From NCBI RefSeq assembly GCF_001426685.1, contig NZ_LMFB01000039.1, positions 1-64,000 on the forward strand: a stretch of 64,000 bases of DNA, given 5' to 3'. The stretch is from Rhizobium sp. Root483D2. Lineage in GTDB: Bacteria > Pseudomonadota > Alphaproteobacteria > Rhizobiales > Rhizobiaceae. Positions 61,204-64,000 of the stretch are shown one piece after another. How positions within the stretch are numbered: position 1 is the first letter of the stretch; every line of letters begins with the position of its first letter. The notes below the pieces were generated by a model that was not told the DNA's origin, did no database searches, and worked only from the letters and a program-made list of their open reading frames with translations. Position numbers and translations under genes: made by a program.

Positions 61204-64000
61204 GATATGCCGAACTGCAGGTCACCACACATTTCTCGTTCCTGCGCGGTGCGAGTTCGGCGGAGGAGCTGTTCGCCGCGGCTGCAGCGCTTGGCATCGA
61301 TGCCTTGGGTGTTGTCGATCGCAACTCGCTCGCGGGGATCGTGCGCGCTTGGGAAGCCGCGAAAACCACGGGCGTGCGACTGGTTGTCGGCTGTCGTCTC
61401 GATCTTTCCGACGGCATCTCTATCCTGGTCTATCCAACCGACCGGCCAGCCTATTCGAGATTGACCCGGTTGCTTTCGCTTGGAAAGAGCCGTGGCGGCA
61501 AGGGCAAGTGCATCCTCGATCTCTCCGATGTGGAAGCCTATAGCGGCGGACTGATTGCGATCCTTATCCCTGATGAGGCTGACGAGACCACTGCAGGCCA
61601 GCTTAGGAAGCTCGCTGCGATCTTCGGAGACAGGGCCTACGTTTCGCTCTGCCTGCGACGTCGTCCGAATGATCGCTTGCGGCTCCACAATCTGTCGAAC
61701 CTGGCCGCCCGTCACAAGGTTAAAACGGTCGTCACCAACGACGTCCTGTTTCATGATCCCGGTCGCCGGCAGTTGCAGGAGATCGTCACCTGCATCCGCA
61801 ACCGCACCACCATCGACAGCGTCGGCTTCGATCGCGAGCGGCACGCCGATCGGTTCTTAAAAACACCGGAGGAGATGCATCGGCTGTTTTCGGACTATCC
61901 GGAGGCGCTGGCGCGAACGCGAGAAATTGTCGAACGCTGTCGCTTCGACATGAGCGAGCTTCAGTATCAATACCCGGAAGAAGCCCTTGTGCCGGGTCTC
62001 GACGCGCAGCAGTCGCTGACGAAGTTCGCCTGGGAAGGGGCTACCACCCGATACCCAGAGGGAATCCCCGACAAGGTCCGCAAGGCGATCTTGCACGAAC
62101 TCGAACTCATCCGGGTGATGAAATACGCACCGTATTTTCTCACAGTCTACAGCATCGTCCGGTTTGCCCGGTCTCAGGGAATTCTGTGCCAGGGGCGGGG
62201 GTCGGCAGCGAACTCGGCGGTCTGCTACTGCCTTGGTATTACCAGCATCAATCCGGAAACGGGTGATCTGCTGTTCGAGCGCTTCGTTTCGATGGAACGA
62301 GACGAGCCGCCGGATATCGACGTCGATTTCGAGCACGCCCGCCGCGAGGAGGTCATCCAGTGGATCTACGAGACCTACGGCCGCTCACGCTCGGCGCTCT
62401 GCTCTACGGTCACCCGCTACCGAGCCAAGGGCGCGCTGCGGGATGTTGGCAAGGCGTTGGGGCTACCGGAAGATCTGATCACCCAGCTTTCCTCGGGAGT
62501 CTGGGGCTGGTCGGAAGGCGTGGGCGAAAAGCAGCTCAAAGAAAACAATATGAACACCGCCGACTACCGCCTGAAGTTGGCGCTGGATCTTTCGTCCCAG
62601 CTCATGGGTGCCCCCCGCCATCTCGGCCAGCATCCGGGCGGCTTCGTTCTGACCCAGGACAGGCTGGACGATCTGGTGCCGATCGAACCGGCCTCGATGA
62701 AGGATCGTCAGGTGGTGGAATGGGACAAGGACGATATCGAGGCGCTCAAATTCATGAAGGTCGACGTGTTGGCGCTCGGGATGCTGACCTGCATGGCGAA
62801 ATCCTTCGAGCTGCTGCGCGACCACAAGGACATTCCGATGGGCCTGTCTGATGTAGAGCAGGAGGATCCGGCCACATACGCTATGATCCGAAAGGCCGAT
62901 ACGCTCGGTACCTTCCAGATCGAAAGCCGCGCCCAGATGGCGATGCTGCCGCGCCTGAAACCTCGCACATTTTATGACCTCGTCGTGCAGGTGGCCATCG
63001 TCCGGCCGGGACCCATCCAAGGCGACATGGTCCATCCGTATCTGAGGCGGCGTGAGGGCAAGGAAAAAATTGAATATCCGACGCCCGAGCTCGAAGCTGT
63101 TCTCGGAAAGACGCTCGGCGTACCGCTGTTTCAGGAGAGCGCGATGAAGGTCGCCATGACCTGCGCGGGCTTCACCGCAGGCGAGGCCGACCAGTTGCGC
63201 CGGGCAATGGCGACGTTCAAGTTCACGGGCGGGGTCTCGAAGTTCAAGGACAAGCTTGTCGAGGGCATGGTCAAGAACGGCTACACCCGCGAATTTGCCG
63301 AGAAGACGTTTACCCAGCTCGAAGGCTTCGGAAGCTACGGTTTCCCGGAAAGCCACGCCGCCAGCTTCGCGCTGATCGCCTATGCCTCCAGCTGGATGAA
63401 ATGCCACCATCCAGATGTCTTCTGCGCGTCCCTGCTCAACAGCCAGCCGATGGGTTTCTACAGCGTTGCCCAGATCGTCCAGGATGCCCGGAACCACAGC
63501 GTCGAAGTCCGGCCGGTCTGCGTCAACCGCTCGCGTTGGGACTGCACCATGGAACGGATCGGCACTTCCGACCGCTTTGCCGTCAGGCTTGGCATGCGTG
63601 TTGTCAAGGGATTGTCCACCAACGAGGCCGCCCGCATTATCCTGGCGCGGGCCGAACAGCCGTTTGCATCGGCCGATGACATGTGGCGGCGTTCCGGCGT
63701 ATCGCCGTCGTCGCTGGTCAAGCTTGCGGAGGCGGATGCTTTCCTGCCGTCGCTGCAACTGGAGCGGCGCCAGGCACTCTGGGATATCAAGGCGCTCCGG
63801 GATGAACCCCTGGAGCTTTGGGCGGCCGCCGCTGAGCGCGAAGCCAAGGTGATCGCCGAGATGCAGGAGCCCGACGTGGCGCTGAAGTCGATGACCGAGG
63901 GCAGGGAGGTCGTCGAGGACTACTCACACACGGGCCTCACCCTGCGAGCACACCCGATCTCGTTTCTCCGGAAAGACCTCGACCGGAAAGGTATCGTCAC
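61200..64000 (+). CDS. dnaE2: error-prone DNA polymerase DnaE2 (partial, runs off window)
   Basis: The first ~933 codons are present; the family is about 1,080-1,100. The PHP domain opens [19 protein letters not shown]. The polymerase core has [32 protein letters not shown] with catalytic aspartates, and [20 protein letters not shown]. DnaE2 is a second alpha subunit that copies damaged DNA mutagenically after SOS induction. The frame is uninterrupted to the window end. The start overlaps the imuB stop, so the three genes are one operon. Confidence 0.95.
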   Translation, partial: MRYAELQVTTHFSFLRGASSAEELFAAAAALGIDALGVVDRNSLAGIVRAWEAAKTTGVRLVVGCRLDLSDGISILVYPTDRPAYSRLTRLLSLGKSRGGKGKCILDLSDVEAYSGGLIAILIPDEADETTAGQLRKLAAIFGDRAYVSLCLRRRPNDRLRLHNLSNLAARHKVKTVVTNDVLFHDPGRRQLQEIVTCIRNRTTIDSVGFDRERHADRFLKTPEEMHRLFSDYPEALARTREIVERCRFDMSELQYQYPEEALVPGLDAQQSLTKFAWEGATTRYPEGIPDKVRKAILHELELIRVMKYAPYFLTVYSIVRFARSQGILCQGRGSAANSAVCYCLGITSINPETGDLLFERFVSMERDEPPDIDVDFEHARREEVIQWIYETYGRSRSALCSTVTRYRAKGALRDVGKALGLPEDLITQLSSGVWGWSEGVGEKQLKENNMNTADYRLKLALDLSSQLMGAPRHLGQHPGGFVLTQDRLDDLVPIEPASMKDRQVVEWDKDDIEALKFMKVDVLALGMLTCMAKSFELLRDHKDIPMGLSDVEQEDPATYAMIRKADTLGTFQIESRAQMAMLPRLKPRTFYDLVVQVAIVRPGPIQGDMVHPYLRRREGKEKIEYPTPELEAVLGKTLGVPLFQESAMKVAMTCAGFTAGEADQLRRAMATFKFTGGVSKFKDKLVEGMVKNGYTREFAEKTFTQLEGFGSYGFPESHAASFALIAYASSWMKCHHPDVFCASLLNSQPMGFYSVAQIVQDARNHSVEVRPVCVNRSRWDCTMERIGTSDRFAVRLGMRVVKGLSTNEAARIILARAEQPFASADDMWRRSGVSPSSLVKLAEADAFLPSLQLERRQALWDIKALRDEPLELWAAAAEREAKVIAEMQEPDVALKSMTEGREVVEDYSHTGLTLRAHPISFLRKDLDRKGIV

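Noticed and set aside
62463-63758. 431-codon open frame antisense to dnaE2
   Set aside because: The plus-strand frame encodes clear DnaE2 motifs throughout; the antisense frame is a by-product of GC-rich codon usage.
1-64000. Search for CRISPR arrays, insertion sequences, integrases, toxin-antitoxin pairs, phage genes, tRNA or rRNA
   Set aside because: No repeat-spacer pattern, transposase or integrase motif, cloverleaf or rRNA segment was recognised by eye.

Overview
The window looks like part of a Rhizobiaceae (Rhizobium/Agrobacterium/Ensifer-type alphaproteobacterium) accessory replicon or accessory chromosomal region. The clues are GC-rich coding sequence, many LysR/MarR/TetR regulators each paired with a redox enzyme, several HWE-family histidine kinases, duplicated Ku genes with two ligase genes, an imuA-imuB-dnaE2 cassette behind a GAAC-N7-GAAC LexA box, and promoter-like GGAAC-N16 motifs of the EcfG (RpoE2) type. 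Species and replicon cannot be fixed from sequence alone. No tRNA, rRNA, insertion sequence, CRISPR array or replication origin was seen.

Region 1 (0.2-14.6 kb) is a string of regulator-plus-enzyme cassettes: MarR/SnoaL-like, LysR/azoreductase, an OsmC-hydrolase fusion with a YeeE transporter, LysR genes, a PaiB-like flavoprotein, a DJ-1/PfpI protein and an exported alpha/beta hydrolase. Its most striking element is a pair of mirror-image modules at 5.6-6.7 and 9.1-10.2 kb. Each has a DUF417 (RclC/YkgB-like) membrane protein gene divergent from a MarR gene whose product ends in a conserved cysteine cluster. Each intergenic region carries two 15-bp palindromes, TATGC-N5-GCATA or a one-base variant.

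Region 2 (14.7-26.9 kb) holds a frameshifted amidase with a divergent TetR gene, then a five-gene leftward run (MFS exporter, Tat-exported hydrolase, P460-like c-haem protein, DUF4405 cytochrome b, cyclophilin-like secreted protein) divergent from a LysR gene. An SDR/F420-like oxidoreductase/SnoaL operon with a divergent LysR follows, then a candidate small RNA with an anti-Shine-Dalgarno loop and strong terminator, and a CGNR regulator divergent from an EamA exporter.

Region 3 (27-42.5 kb) is a signalling and general-stress block. It has a groEL C-terminal remnant, a GAF-GGDEF-EAL protein, an HWE kinase, a LOV-domain kinase with a degenerate ATP-binding domain followed by single-domain response regulators, small stress-type proteins (DUF3175, KGG-like), an oxidoreductase fused to DUF2934, and a 1008-residue hybrid kinase.

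Region 4 (42.5-49.2 kb) has LysR/oxidoreductase and TetR/P450/monooxygenase cassettes, another HWE kinase, a HAD dehalogenase and a 58-residue basic protein.

Region 5 (49.3-64 kb) is a DNA-repair block. Two tandem ku genes and a stand-alone ATP-dependent ligase are followed by an Hsp20 gene with a ROSE-like leader and two small genes. These converge on a full-length ligD. A TetR/DoxX/flavodoxin cassette and a DUF6434 gene follow, and imuA-imuB-dnaE2 runs off the right end. End joining and translesion mutagenesis therefore lie side by side and appear to be under different stress regulators.
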